Origin: Mesorhizobium sp. 65-26
GTDB lineage: Bacteria; Pseudomonadota; Alphaproteobacteria; Rhizobiales; Rhizobiaceae
Reading direction: 5' to 3'
Length of the DNA stretch: 64,000 nt
Assembly (NCBI GenBank): GCA_001899205.1
Contig: MKVL01000013.1
Location: forward strand, 145,150 to 209,149
Made by a program: the position numbers and the translations under genes. This document shows positions 8,209 to 17,622 of this stretch, in pieces. Each line of letters opens with the position of its first letter. Position 1 is the first letter of the stretch. The notes beneath the pieces are model-generated. The model was given only the letters and a program-made list of their open reading frames with translations, did no database searches and had not been told where the DNA came from.

Positions 8209-11200
8209 TTACTGCGCCGCCGGCGCCAGCGGTCGCACCCGTGCCATCGCCGAACGCAATGCCGCCGGCTTGAGCGGCTTGTTGATCACGGGAACGTCGA
8301 GCCGGGTCGCGGCGGCGCGCACTTCGCCGGAGCGGTCGGCGGTGACCAGCACCGCCGGAATGTCCTCGCCATGGCGCGCCCGTAGCCGGACGATCAGGTC
8401 GAGCCCCGTCTCGTCGTCGAGATGATAGTCGGCGAGGATGATGTCCGGCCGCGTGACGACCCTGGCGTCGAGGTCGCGCGAGCCCGATAGCGTCGCCACC
8501 TTGCACCCCCAGCCCTCGAGCAGCAGCCGCATGCCTTCGAGGATGCGCTCGTCATTGTCGATGCAAAGCACGTTCAGGCCCGACAGCGAGGTTGCCGACC
8601 GCGCGGGTGGCCGCGCCTCGACCTCGCGGCGCGGCGCTTCGGCGGCGATCGGCAGCAGGACGGAAAAGCGCGTGCCCTTGCCCGGTGTCGAGAAGATCCG
8701 GATCTCCAGGCGCAGCACACGGGCGATGCGGTCGACGATGGAGAGGCCGAGGCCGAGCCCCTCGGCCTCGCGCGCGCCTTCGTCCAGTCGCGTGAACTCG
8801 CGAAACACCGTGTTCAGCTCGTCTCCCGCGATGCCGATGCCGGTGTCGAGCACCTGGATCTCGACCAGTTCGCCGCGCCGGCGCGCGCCGACGAGGATGC
8901 GACCCTGGCGCGTATACTTGATGGCGTTGGAAACCAGGTTCTGGATCAGGCGTCGCAGCAGGTTGCGGTCCGTCGTCACATTGACCGACGACGCCATGAT
9001 CGTGAGACCGAGCCGCTTCTCGGCGGCGAGCGGCCGGAAGTCGTTGCCGATCTGCAGCAGCAGCCGGTCCAGACTGAACGTGGTGTCCTCCGGCTTCATC
9101 GCGCCGGCGTCGAGCCGGGAGATGTCGAGCACGGCGCCGAGAATGGTTTCGACCGATTCCAGCGAGGATTCGATGTTGATCGCCGCCTTGCCGGCCGGAC
9201 CCTTACCGGCCTTCTCGATCAGCGAGGCGCAATAGAGTCGAGCGGCGTTGAGCGGCTGCAGGATGTCATGGCCCGCGGCCGCCAGGAACCGCGTCTTGCC
9301 GAGATTGGCCTCCTCGGCCAGCATCTGCGCCTGCGCCAGCTCTTCATTGACCCGGGTGAGCTCGGCGGTGCGGCTTTTCACACGCTGCTCCAGCGTCTCG
9401 TTGGCCCGTTTCAGCGCCCGGTCCTGCTCGACGCGGCCGGAGATGTCGGCGTAGGTGGCGACGATGCCGCCATCCGGCATCGGATTGGAGCGAAGCTCCA
9501 GGATGCGGCCGCTGGTCTTCAGCTCCATCTGCCACGGGCTGACGAAGCTGGTCAGCCGGTCAAGCATGGCCACGCGCTGGTCGGCCGGAATGTCGCCGCG
9601 CTCGGCGAGGTGGTGCAGGATGCGATCGAGCGACACGCCCACCTGGCCCATCTCGTCAGGCAGGTCGAACAGCGCCCGGTATTGCCGGTTCCAGCAGATC
9701 AGCCGGAAATCGCGGTCGAAGACGGTGATGCCCTGTTCCATCTGGTCGAGTGCGATCTGCAGCAGGTCGCGATTGTGCTGCAGGGCTTCGGTGGCGTCGT
9801 CGAGCAGGCGGAAGGCATCCCGGGATTCACGGTCGTGGCGCCGGAACAGCAGCGACAGGATCAGCCGCGCCGAAGACGAGCCCACGGCGCTGGCCAGCAA
9901 CTGCTCGGAGAAGCGGATCACGTCCATGCCGGCCTGTTCGTTGCCGTGCAGCGCGAGGCCGCCCGCCTTTTCGAACGACTGGAACGAGCGTTCGGTGCGC
10001 TCGACGCCGAGATACCGCGCGATGGTGTCCTTCAGGTCGTTGACGGTGATGGCGGTACGGAAGCGCCGCAGGCTCGGCATCGGAACCGGTTCGCGCGGCA
10101 CGAAGATCGAGGCCTGGATGCGTTCCAGGGGCACAGATGCCCGCGACAGCGAACCCAGCACGAAGAACAGCGCGTTCACCGACAGGCTCCACAGCACGCC
10201 GTGGTTGAGCGGCTCGGCGACAGTGCCGAACAGCGCCTGCGGGCGCAGCGCCTCGAAGCCGAACAAGCCATGGACGAGGATGTCAGTGTCGGGCGCCAGG
10301 AACGAGGGCAGCAGCAGCGTGTAGCCCCACACGACAATGCCCGTCACCATGCCGAGCGTGGCGCCGCGGCCGTTGGCGCCGCGCCAGATCAGCCCGCCGA
10401 TCAGCGCCGGCGCGAACTGGGCGATCGCGGCGAACGACATCAGGCCGATCGACGACAGGCGGGCGCTGTCAGTGCTGCCGCGATAGTAGAGGAAGGCGAT
10501 GAACAGCATGATGAAGATCGCCGCGCGCCGCACGTTGAGGATCAGCGTCGACCAGTCCTCGCCGGCGGACGTCTTGAGCACGCGGCGCACGAAGAGCGGG
10601 ATGACGAGGTCGTTGGAGATCATGATCGACAGCGCCACGCTCTCGACGATGACCATCGCCGTTGCCGCCGACAGGCCGCCGATGAAGGCGGCCATGGCCA
10701 GCAGGTCGTGGCCGGAGAACAGCGGCAGCGACAGCACGTAGAGGTCGCTGCTGGTCTTCGTGCCGACCAGCGAAAGGCCGGCAAACGCGATCGGCAGCAC
10801 GAAGAGGTTGATCGCCACCAGATAGAGCGGGAACACCCAGGTCGCGGTGCGCAGTTCCGCGACGCCACGGTTCTCGACGATGGTGACGTAGAACTGGCGC
10901 GGCAGCAGGATGACGGCGAAGCCGCTGAGACAGGTCAACACCAGCCAGGTGGCGAGCGATGTCGAGTAGCCCATGGCCTGGCGGACCTGGCTGTTGGCGG
11001 CCAGTTTGCTGAACATGTCACCGGGACCGCTGAAGATCAGGAAAGTCACCATCAGGCCGATGGCCAGGAAGGCGGCAAGCTTGACCACGGTCTCCACCGC
11101 CACCGCCAGAACCAGCCCGTCCTGATGCTCGGTGGCGTCGGCGTGGCGTGTGCCGAACAGCACGGCAAACAGCGCCAGCAGCATGGCGACGACCAGCGAG

Positions 11201-11700
11201 ATATCACTGACGAAGGGATCGAAGGAGGGCGGCGAGCCGGTATAGTGCTCGACCATCAGGCTGACCGATCCGGAGATCGCCTTCAGCTGCAGGGCGATGT
11301 ACGGCACAGCGCCGATGGTGGCGATGAGGGTCGCGATCGCGGCGACGCTGAAGCTCTTGCCATAGCGCGCCCCGAGGAAATCGGCGATCGAGGTGATCTT
11401 CTCGCTCTTGGCCAGCCTGACGATGCGGTTGAGCAGCGGGAAGCCGAAGACGAACATCAGCACCGGGCCTGTGTAGATACCGAGGAATTCCAGCCCGCGT
11501 TCGGACGACAGTCCGACCGAGCCGAAGAAGGTCCATGACGTGCAGTAGATGGCCAGGCTGAGCGCATAGATGAACGGTCGCGAGCGGCCGGGCCCCGCCG
11601 ATGAAGCCGAGCGACGGTCACCCAGGCTGGCGATGGCGAACAGCAGCGTCACATAGGCGATCGCGATGATGACGATGAACCAGCCCTGCACGGTCCGCAT
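8209..11700 (-). CDS. Sodium/solute symporter-hybrid histidine kinase (CbrA-like)
   Basis: A 1163-residue membrane sensor. Residues 1 to about 515 form an SSS/SLC5 transporter-like domain with about 13 membrane spans. A linker is followed by a PAS domain (about 645-760), a coiled coil (about 760-800), HisKA with phospho-acceptor His811 in AAAGHDILQPLNAARLY, HATPase with N924 in NLVSNAIKYT, DTGIGI and GLGLGLSIV, and a C-terminal receiver (about 1042-1155) with Asp1091 in LADYHL and Lys1141 in NKP. ATG at 11700 has GGGAGG very close upstream; TTG at 11721 is the alternative. The transporter half may sense or carry a solute and pass the signal to the kinase, as in CbrA. No cognate regulator lies beside it. 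Confidence 0.9.
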   Translation of the reverse strand: MRTVQGWFIVIIAIAYVTLLFAIASLGDRRSASSAGPGRSRPFIYALSLAIYCTSWTFFGSVGLSSERGLEFLGIYTGPVLMFVFGFPLLNRIVRLAKSEKITSIADFLGARYGKSFSVAAIATLIATIGAVPYIALQLKAISGSVSLMVEHYTGSPPSFDPFVSDISLVVAMLLALFAVLFGTRHADATEHQDGLVLAVAVETVVKLAAFLAIGLMVTFLIFSGPGDMFSKLAANSQVRQAMGYSTSLATWLVLTCLSGFAVILLPRQFYVTIVENRGVAELRTATWVFPLYLVAINLFVLPIAFAGLSLVGTKTSSDLYVLSLPLFSGHDLLAMAAFIGGLSAATAMVIVESVALSIMISNDLVIPLFVRRVLKTSAGEDWSTLILNVRRAAIFIMLFIAFLYYRGSTDSARLSSIGLMSFAAIAQFAPALIGGLIWRGANGRGATLGMVTGIVVWGYTLLLPSFLAPDTDILVHGLFGFEALRPQALFGTVAEPLNHGVLWSLSVNALFFVLGSLSRASVPLERIQASIFVPREPVPMPSLRRFRTAITVNDLKDTIARYLGVERTERSFQSFEKAGGLALHGNEQAGMDVIRFSEQLLASAVGSSSARLILSLLFRRHDRESRDAFRLLDDATEALQHNRDLLQIALDQMEQGITVFDRDFRLICWNRQYRALFDLPDEMGQVGVSLDRILHHLAERGDIPADQRVAMLDRLTSFVSPWQMELKTSGRILELRSNPMPDGGIVATYADISGRVEQDRALKRANETLEQRVKSRTAELTRVNEELAQAQMLAEEANLGKTRFLAAAGHDILQPLNAARLYCASLIEKAGKGPAGKAAINIESSLESVETILGAVLDISRLDAGAMKPEDTTFSLDRLLLQIGNDFRPLAAEKRLGLTIMASSVNVTTDRNLLRRLIQNLVSNAIKYTRQGRILVGARRRGELVEIQVLDTGIGIAGDELNTVFREFTRLDEGAREAEGLGLGLSIVDRIARVLRLEIRIFSTPGKGTRFSVLLPIAAEAPRREVEARPPARSATSLSGLNVLCIDNDERILEGMRLLLEGWGCKVATLSGSRDLDARVVTRPDIILADYHLDDETGLDLIVRLRARHGEDIPAVLVTADRSGEVRAAATRLDVPVINKPLKPAALRSAMARVRPLAPAAQ

Positions 11701-11911
11701 TTCCTCCCTGCGCCGACGCAATCACAGCTAGGGGGCTGAGTCCATCGCGGCTTTCGGCGCATGCCGTGGACGCGCCATCCCACCTCTGCACAAAGCGGTG
11801 GCTTCGTCTTTTTTCCCGTTTTGCAACCGCAGGTTTTTGTTATGTTGGCCGCGGGTCGATGCCGCAGAGGTTGGGAACGGCAGGACGGCTGGTTATGGCA
11901 AGGAGGGTCGA

Positions 11912-12331
11912 ATGCTGAAAGAATTCCAGGAGTTCATCTCCAAGGGCAATGTGATGGACTTGGCCGTCGGCGTCATCATTGGCGCTGCCTTCGGCAGGAT
12001 CGTCACGTCGCTGGTCGACGATATCATCATGCCGTTCATCGGTGCGCTGGGTGGCGTTGATTTCTCCAACTACTTCATCGGTCTTTCGCACAATGTGACG
12101 GCCACCAACCTGGTCGATGCGCGCAAGCAGGGCGCGGTCTTCGCCTATGGCAGCTTCGTCACGCAGGTCATCAATTTCCTGATCATGGCCTTCATCATCT
12201 TCCTCATGGTCAAGGCCGTGAACAATCTGCGCCGGCGCCTTGAGAACCAGAAGCCGGCCCCGGCCCCGGCCGCGCCGCCGGCCGATGTTGCGCTGCTCAC
12301 CGAAATCCGCGACCTGCTCGCGAAAAAGTAG
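11912..12331 (+). CDS. mscL: Large-conductance mechanosensitive channel MscL
   Basis: A 139-residue inner-membrane channel that opens under membrane tension and releases solutes on osmotic downshock. The N-terminal amphipathic helix and first span read [20 protein letters not shown] and [21 protein letters not shown], the family signature. The second span lies near residues 75-100, followed by a charged segment, a Pro/Ala-rich linker and the C-terminal bundle helix ([12 protein letters not shown]). ATG at 11912 has AGGAGGG 4 bases upstream. It is a single gene ending at a strong terminator. Confidence 0.96.
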   Translation: MLKEFQEFISKGNVMDLAVGVIIGAAFGRIVTSLVDDIIMPFIGALGGVDFSNYFIGLSHNVTATNLVDARKQGAVFAYGSFVTQVINFLIMAFIIFLMVKAVNNLRRRLENQKPAPAPAAPPADVALLTEIRDLLAKK

Positions 12332-12352
12332 ACAGGAGCCGGTCCCTGGACC

Positions 12353-12390
12353 AAAACCCCGGTCGCTTGCGGCCGGGGTTTTCCTTTTTT
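12353..12390 (+). terminator. Rho-independent terminator of mscL
   Basis: The 10-bp stem AAAACCCCGG / CCGGGGTTTT (12353-12362 with 12373-12382) has a loop that can itself pair, and is followed by TTTTCCTTTTTT. It lies 21 bases after the mscL stop. Confidence 0.9.
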
Positions 12391-12521
12391 GCATCTGATA
12401 AAGAGCTGCCAATCCTTGGAGCGAGCGGGCGTTTCGCCGAAGCGCCGTCTCGCCCCAGGCCTTGCCTTGAATTGTGGTCCCGCGACTTTCCGGGACCATG
12501 TCTTAGGAATACTGGACTGCC

Positions 12522-13688
12522 ATGACCCTGATAGACACGTTGCGCGCCGAAGCGCGCGAGGCGCCGGAAAGCGGCATCGTCGCCGTCATGAACCACGGCC
12601 GTGGGCGCGACGGCATGATCCCGCTCTGGGCCGGCGAGGGTGACCTGCCGACACCGGCCTTCATCACCGATGCCGCGTCGCGCGCGCTCGCCGCCGGTGA
12701 AACCTTCTACACCTGGCAAAGGGGCATACCCGAACTCAGGCAGGCGCTTGCCCGCTACTACGCCAGGCATTTCGGCAAGACCTTCGCGCCGGAAGAATTC
12801 ATCGCCACCGGGTCCGGCATGCACGCCATCCAGCTCGCGCTGGATGCGCTCGCCGGCAAGGGCGACGAGGTGATCTACCTGTCGCCGGCCTGGCCGAATT
12901 TCGCCGCCGCCGCCGGGGTCGCCGGCGCCATTCCCGTGCCGGTCGTGCTCGACCAGTCGAGCAATGGCTGGTCCTGCGACGTCGAGAAGATCGCCGCCGC
13001 GATCACGCCGCGCACCAAGGCGCTGTTCATCAACACGCCGTCCAACCCGACCGGCTGGACCGCCGACCGGGAAACCCTGCGGGCGATCCTCGAACTCGCG
13101 CGGGCCAGGAATCTGTGGCTCGTCGCCGACGAGATCTACTCGCTGTTCCACTATGGCCATGGCCGAGCGCCCTCCTTCCTCGACGTGGCGTCGCCGGAGG
13201 ACCGCATCCTCTTCGTCAACAGCTTCTCCAAGAACTGGGCGATGACCGGCTGGCGCGTGGGTTGGGTCAAGACGCATCCGGAGCTGCAACAGGTGTTCGA
13301 GAACCTGATCCAGTATTCGACCTCGGGCGTCGCCCAGTTCATGCAGCGCGGCGCCGTCGCGGCCCTCGACGAGGGCGACGACTTCATCGCCGGGCAGGTC
13401 GAGAGGGCACGAACAGCGCGCGACCTGGTCTGCCGCATCCTCGGCGAAACCGGCCGCGCCCGCTTCACCGTGCCGCAAGGGGCCTTCTACCTGTTCTTCG
13501 CCATCGACGGCATCACCGATTCCCACGCCGCCGCCTTCGACATCGTCGACCGCGCCAATGTCGGACTGGCCCCCGGCACGGCGTTCGGCCCGGGCGGGGA
13601 GGGGTTCTTCCGGCTGTGCTTCCATCGCCGCCTCGACCAGATCGAGGAAGCCGCGACCCGCATTGCCGACTGGATGCGTCGCATGTAG
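12522..13688 (+). CDS. PLP-dependent aminotransferase, class I/II (second copy)
   Basis: A 388-residue fold-type I aminotransferase with NTPSNPTG, D203 and Y206 (ADEIYSLF), Schiff-base K237 (NSFSKNW) and TGWRVGW. It resembles the enzyme at 1.8-3.0 kb in length and in the diagnostic block GEGDLPTP, so both belong to one subfamily. It lies directly upstream of ilvE, separated by 74 bases, on the same strand. The donor and acceptor are unknown; aspartate/aromatic-type activity is typical of the superfamily. Confidence 0.87.
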   Translation: MTLIDTLRAEAREAPESGIVAVMNHGRGRDGMIPLWAGEGDLPTPAFITDAASRALAAGETFYTWQRGIPELRQALARYYARHFGKTFAPEEFIATGSGMHAIQLALDALAGKGDEVIYLSPAWPNFAAAAGVAGAIPVPVVLDQSSNGWSCDVEKIAAAITPRTKALFINTPSNPTGWTADRETLRAILELARARNLWLVADEIYSLFHYGHGRAPSFLDVASPEDRILFVNSFSKNWAMTGWRVGWVKTHPELQQVFENLIQYSTSGVAQFMQRGAVAALDEGDDFIAGQVERARTARDLVCRILGETGRARFTVPQGAFYLFFAIDGITDSHAAAFDIVDRANVGLAPGTAFGPGGEGFFRLCFHRRLDQIEEAATRIADWMRRM

Positions 13689-13762
13689 TTTGCGCTTGCC
13701 GGATCCGCGCGATTTCGCGCAAATATCCCTACCAATTCCGTTCTTTACGTCAGGAAGCATTG

Positions 13763-14848
13763 ATGACAACCACGCTGCCCATTAGGTCGATCCCCCACGC
13801 CTCGCCGACGCCGCCGGACAAACGCCAGGCGCTGATGCAGAACCCCGGCTTCGGCAAGGTCTTCAGCGACCACATGGTGACGGTGAAGTGGAACGCCGAG
13901 AACGGCTGGCACGATGCCGAGCTCAGGGCGCGGGCGCCGTTCGCGATCGATCCGGCCGCCTCGGTGCTGCACTACGCCCAGGAAATCTTCGAGGGCATGA
14001 AGGCCTACAGGACCGCGCAGGGCATCGCGCTGTTCCGCCCCGAGGAAAATGCGCGGCGCATGGCGCAGTCCGCTGAAAGGATGGCGATGCCGGCGGTGCC
14101 GGAGGAACTCTTCCTGGACGCGGTCCGCACCCTCGTGCGCAAGGATGCCGACTGGGTGCCGCATGATGATGGCAGCCTCTATCTGCGGCCCTTCATGTTC
14201 GCCAGCGAGTCGTTCCTCGGTGTCAGGCCGGCATCGGAGTACATCTTCTGCGTCATCGCGTCGCCGGTCGGCGCCTATTTCAAGGGCGGCTACAAGGCGG
14301 TTTCGGTCTGGGTTTCCAGCGATTACACCCGCGCCGCGCCCGGTGGCACCGGCGCCGCCAAATGCGGCGGCAACTACGCCGCAAGCCTGATCGCGCAGGC
14401 CGAGGCGACCCGTAATGGATGCGACCAGGTGGTTTTCCTCGACGCGGCCGAGCATCGCTGGGTGGAAGAACTCGGCGGCATGAACGTCTGCTTCGTCATG
14501 GATGACGGCAGCCTCGTCACGCCGCCGCTGGGTGGCACCATCCTGCCTGGCATCACCCGCGGCTCCATCCTGACGCTGGCTCGCGAGGCCGGCCTGCGCG
14601 TCGAGGAGCGGCCCTATTCCTTCGAACAGTGGCGCAAGGACGCCGAGAGCGGCAAGCTGCGCGAGGCCTTCGCCTGCGGCACGGCGGCGGTCATTGCCGG
14701 CATCGGCACCGTGCGCTTTGCCGACGGCTCCTTCGCCATCGGCAACAGCGGCGATGGCGAAGTGACGGCACGCCTGCGCGCCCAGCTTCTCGGCATCCAG
14801 CGCGGCACGGCTGCCGACACGCATGGCTGGGTGCGGCCGGTCGCCTGA
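13763..14848 (+). CDS. ilvE: Branched-chain amino acid aminotransferase
   Basis: A 361-residue fold-type IV PLP enzyme that interconverts Leu/Ile/Val and their 2-oxo acids. Typical blocks are LHYAQEIFEGMKAYR, RPEENARRM, LYLRPFMFASE, the lysine-containing GTGAAKCGGNYAASL and EELGGMNVCFV, ending with FACGTAAVI. The length of about 360 fits the longer BCAT II type found in rhizobia. ATG at 13763 has CAGGAAG upstream. It ends before a bidirectional terminator that separates it from convergent hemA. Confidence 0.92.
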   Translation: MTTTLPIRSIPHASPTPPDKRQALMQNPGFGKVFSDHMVTVKWNAENGWHDAELRARAPFAIDPAASVLHYAQEIFEGMKAYRTAQGIALFRPEENARRMAQSAERMAMPAVPEELFLDAVRTLVRKDADWVPHDDGSLYLRPFMFASESFLGVRPASEYIFCVIASPVGAYFKGGYKAVSVWVSSDYTRAAPGGTGAAKCGGNYAASLIAQAEATRNGCDQVVFLDAAEHRWVEELGGMNVCFVMDDGSLVTPPLGGTILPGITRGSILTLAREAGLRVEERPYSFEQWRKDAESGKLREAFACGTAAVIAGIGTVRFADGSFAIGNSGDGEVTARLRAQLLGIQRGTAADTHGWVRPVA

Positions 14849-14927
14849 CCAGCGCGACGCGGCGGCCCGTGGATCGGGCCGGCCGCGTTGATATCTACGC
14901 CTCTGTGTATGGGTGGCGAAAAAATGA

Positions 14928-14961
14928 TGGGCGCGGCCGGAGGCCACGCCCATTTTCATTT
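14928..14961. terminator. Bidirectional terminator between ilvE and hemA
   Basis: TGGGCG (14928-14933) pairs with CGCCCA (14947-14952), with an inner GGCC/GGCC stem and a GGA loop. TTTTCATTT follows on the plus strand and TCATTTTTT on the minus strand. It sits between the convergent ends of ilvE and hemA, and can serve both. Confidence 0.7.
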
Positions 14962-14991
14962 GCTTGAAGATGCGGAGCTGGCCGCCGCCCT

Positions 14992-16269
14992 TCAGCCGCC
15001 GGACTTCGGCACCAGCAGCGGTATGATGCGGTCGCTCTGGGTGACGGCCGGCTTGCCGGCCGAGGCATAGGGGATGCCCAGCGCGTCCCAGGTCTCGACC
15101 AGGGCGTCCTGCAGTTCCGCGATCAATGCATCGGAGTGGAAAGGCGTCGGCGTGATGCGCAGCCGTTCGGTGCCGCGCGGCACCGTCGGATAGTTGATCG
15201 GCTGGATGTAGATGCCATGGACGCCGAGCAGGCGGTCGCTGGCCATCTTGCACAGCTCGGGATCGCCGACCAGAACCGGCACGATATGGGTGGCTGATTC
15301 CATCACCGGCAAGCCGGCGGAAGCCAGGATGTGCTTGGTCCGGGCCGCCTGCTGCTGCTGGGCGTCGCGCTCGGCCTGCGAGCGCTTGAGGTGACGGATC
15401 GAGGTGGTCGACGCCGCGGCGATCGCCGGCGGCAAGGCGGTGGTGAAGATGAAGCCCGGCGCGTAGGAGCGCACCGCGTCGATCACCGCGCTGGTGCCGG
15501 TGATGTAACCGCCCAGCGTGCCGAAGGCCTTGGCCAGCGTGCCCTCGATGATGTCGATGCGCCCGGCCAGTCCCTCGCGCTCGGTGATGCCGCCGCCGCG
15601 CGGTCCGTACATGCCGACGGCGTGGACCTCGTCGATATAGGTCATGGCGTTGTAGCGTTCGGCGAGCTCGACGATCTGCTTGATCGGCGCGATGTCGCCG
15701 TCCATCGAATAGACGCTTTCGAAGACGATCAGCTTGGCGCGCTCGCGGCCGGCCGCCTGCAGCAGGCTTTCCAGATGCGCAACGTCGTTGTGGCGGAAGA
15801 TCTTCTTCTCGGCGCCCGAGCGGCGAACGCCCTCGATCATCGAGGCATGGTTCAATTCGTCCGAGATGATCAGGCAGTTCGGCAGCAGCCGCGCGATCGT
15901 CGAGATCGACGCCTCGTTGGAGACGAAGCCGGAGGTGAAGACCAACGCCGCTTCCTTGCCGTGCAGGTCGGCCAGTTCATGTTCGAGCTCGACCAGCGGG
16001 TTCGAGGTGCCGGAGATGTTGCGCGTGCCACCGGCGCCGGAGCCCATGCGGCTGGCCGCATTCTGGAAGGCGGCGATCACGTCGGGGTGCTGGCCCATGC
16101 CGAGATAGTCGTTGGAGCACCAGACGGTGATCTCCTCGGCGCGGCCGTTGGAACGCCAGATGGCACGCGGAAACTTGCCGGCAATGCGCTCGAGGTCGGC
16201 GAAAACGCGGTATCGGCGCTCCGCGTGGAGCTGATCGATCGCTTCCTCGAAGAACCGCTGATAATTCAT
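14992..16269 (-). CDS. hemA: 5-aminolevulinate synthase
   Basis: A 425-residue PLP enzyme that condenses glycine and succinyl-CoA to 5-aminolevulinate, the first step of haem synthesis by the C4 route typical of alphaproteobacteria. Visible are [38 protein letters not shown], the [12 protein letters not shown] cofactor block and the Schiff-base lysine K247 in [18 protein letters not shown] at 16269 ([10 protein letters not shown]) matches the usual rhizobial start and has GGGAAG upstream; the open frame could extend 18 codons more. A TTGAT-N4-ATCAA box about 130 bases upstream suggests low-oxygen control. Confidence 0.96.
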   Translation of the reverse strand: MNYQRFFEEAIDQLHAERRYRVFADLERIAGKFPRAIWRSNGRAEEITVWCSNDYLGMGQHPDVIAAFQNAASRMGSGAGGTRNISGTSNPLVELEHELADLHGKEAALVFTSGFVSNEASISTIARLLPNCLIISDELNHASMIEGVRRSGAEKKIFRHNDVAHLESLLQAAGRERAKLIVFESVYSMDGDIAPIKQIVELAERYNAMTYIDEVHAVGMYGPRGGGITEREGLAGRIDIIEGTLAKAFGTLGGYITGTSAVIDAVRSYAPGFIFTTALPPAIAAASTTSIRHLKRSQAERDAQQQQAARTKHILASAGLPVMESATHIVPVLVGDPELCKMASDRLLGVHGIYIQPINYPTVPRGTERLRITPTPFHSDALIAELQDALVETWDALGIPYASAGKPAVTQSDRIIPLLVPKSGG

Positions 16270-16391
16270 GTCGACTTCCCAATTTTGCGCCGGATCATAA
16301 TCATTGCCCCATTCGGCGTCCACCAGACCGTTCCGGTCAAAATGCCACGCCCAGAGACTGCCCTAACGAACACGATTGGCGGCTTATTTCC

Positions 16392-16405
16392 TTGATGTGG
16401 ATCAA
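16392..16405. promoter_or_regulatory. FNR/FixK-type box upstream of hemA
   Basis: TTGATGTGGATCAA is an exact match to the TTGAT-N4-ATCAA consensus of FNR/FixK proteins. Its centre is about 130 bases upstream of the hemA start and a similar distance from divergent galE. FixK control of hemA under oxygen limitation is known in Bradyrhizobium, so hemA is the likely target. Confidence 0.7.
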
Positions 16406-16532
16406 CTTTGTTTCAGGACGATGCCAAATGTCACAGGAAACGGTAACGAGCAGGGTAGTAGGCTTGGGCGGCGCCTGCCAGTAGGCGGCCGTTGAGACAG
16501 TTTCCGATAAATCTTGATCAGCGAGGAGTTGC

Positions 16533-17528
16533 ATGGCGGTTCTGGTGACGGGCGGTGCCGGCTATATCGGCAGCCATATGGTCTGGGAGTTGCTGGACGC
16601 GGGCGAAAGTGTCGTCGTCCTCGATCGGCTTTCGACCGGATTCGAATGGGCCGTGGCACCCGAGGCGAAACTCGTCGTCGGTGACGTCGCAGATCGGGAA
16701 TTGGTTGGCCAGATCATCCGGGACAATGGCGTCGACGCCATCATCCACTTCGCCGGCTCGATCGTCGTCCCCGAATCGGTGACCGATCCGCTCGGCTACT
16801 ACGAGAACAACACCTGCAAGACGCGCACGCTGATCGAGACCGCCGTTCGCGAGGGCGTGCCGCATTTCATCTTCTCCTCGACGGCCGCCGTCTATGGCGG
16901 CGCCGGGCTGGAGCCGGTGCGCGAGGATGCCCGCCTCGCGCCGGAATCGCCCTACGGCCTGTCCAAGCTGATGAGCGAATGGATGCTGCGCGACGCCGCC
17001 GTCGCGCACCCGCTGCGTTATACGGCCCTGCGCTACTTCAACGTCGCCGGCGCCGACCCCCGTGGCCGCACCGGCCAGTCGACCCCGGGCGCCACGCACC
17101 TGATCAAGGTTGCCTGCGAGACGGCGCTGGGCAAGCGGCCCTTCATGCAGGTCTTCGGCACCGATTATCCGACGCCGGACGGCACCTGCATGCGCGACTA
17201 TATCCACGTCAGCGATCTCGCCGCCGCGCACCGGCTGGCGCTGCAGCGGCTGCGCGGCGGCGGCGGCAGCCTCGTCGCCAATTGCGGCTACAGCCACGGC
17301 TATTCCGTGCTGGAGGTGATCGACAGCGTGCGCCGCGCCTTCGGCCACGACTTCGATGTCCGGATGGGCGATCGCCGTCCGGGCGACGCCGCCGCCGTGG
17401 TGGCCAATTCCGAGCTTGCCCGAAGGGAACTCGGCTGGACGCCGCGGCGCGACGATCTCGACCTGATCGTCACCGACGCGCTGGCCTGGGAGCGGATACT
17501 GACCGGCAAGAATTCCGCCAGAAGCTGA
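16533..17528 (+). CDS. galE: UDP-glucose 4-epimerase
   Basis: A 331-residue extended short-chain dehydrogenase that interconverts UDP-glucose and UDP-galactose using bound NAD. The N-terminus has GGAGYIGSH (Rossmann GxxGxxG), then FAGSIVVPESV, SSTAAVYG and the catalytic YGLSK pair, with LRYFNVAGADP and CMRDYIHVSDLA as typical GalE blocks. ATG at 16533 has GAGGAG 4 bases upstream. In rhizobia the same activity (ExoB) supplies UDP-galactose for exopolysaccharide and LPS; nothing nearby shows which role applies here. Confidence 0.92.
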   Translation: MAVLVTGGAGYIGSHMVWELLDAGESVVVLDRLSTGFEWAVAPEAKLVVGDVADRELVGQIIRDNGVDAIIHFAGSIVVPESVTDPLGYYENNTCKTRTLIETAVREGVPHFIFSSTAAVYGGAGLEPVREDARLAPESPYGLSKLMSEWMLRDAAVAHPLRYTALRYFNVAGADPRGRTGQSTPGATHLIKVACETALGKRPFMQVFGTDYPTPDGTCMRDYIHVSDLAAAHRLALQRLRGGGGSLVANCGYSHGYSVLEVIDSVRRAFGHDFDVRMGDRRPGDAAAVVANSELARRELGWTPRRDDLDLIVTDALAWERILTGKNSARS

Positions 17529-17622
17529 CCTGTTGGGCCAAGGGCTCGTCCGGGGCGTCCTGACGCGGTATTGAGGCTCATTCAGCGATGCGCCGAGGCG
17601 CACGCCGTGATGAGGGGAAGGC

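Noticed and set aside
9268-11538. 756-codon open frame opposite the hybrid histidine kinase
   Set aside because: It lies antisense to a gene with clear domains; composition is His/Arg/Gln-rich with no fold or motif, as expected of a GC-rich shadow frame.
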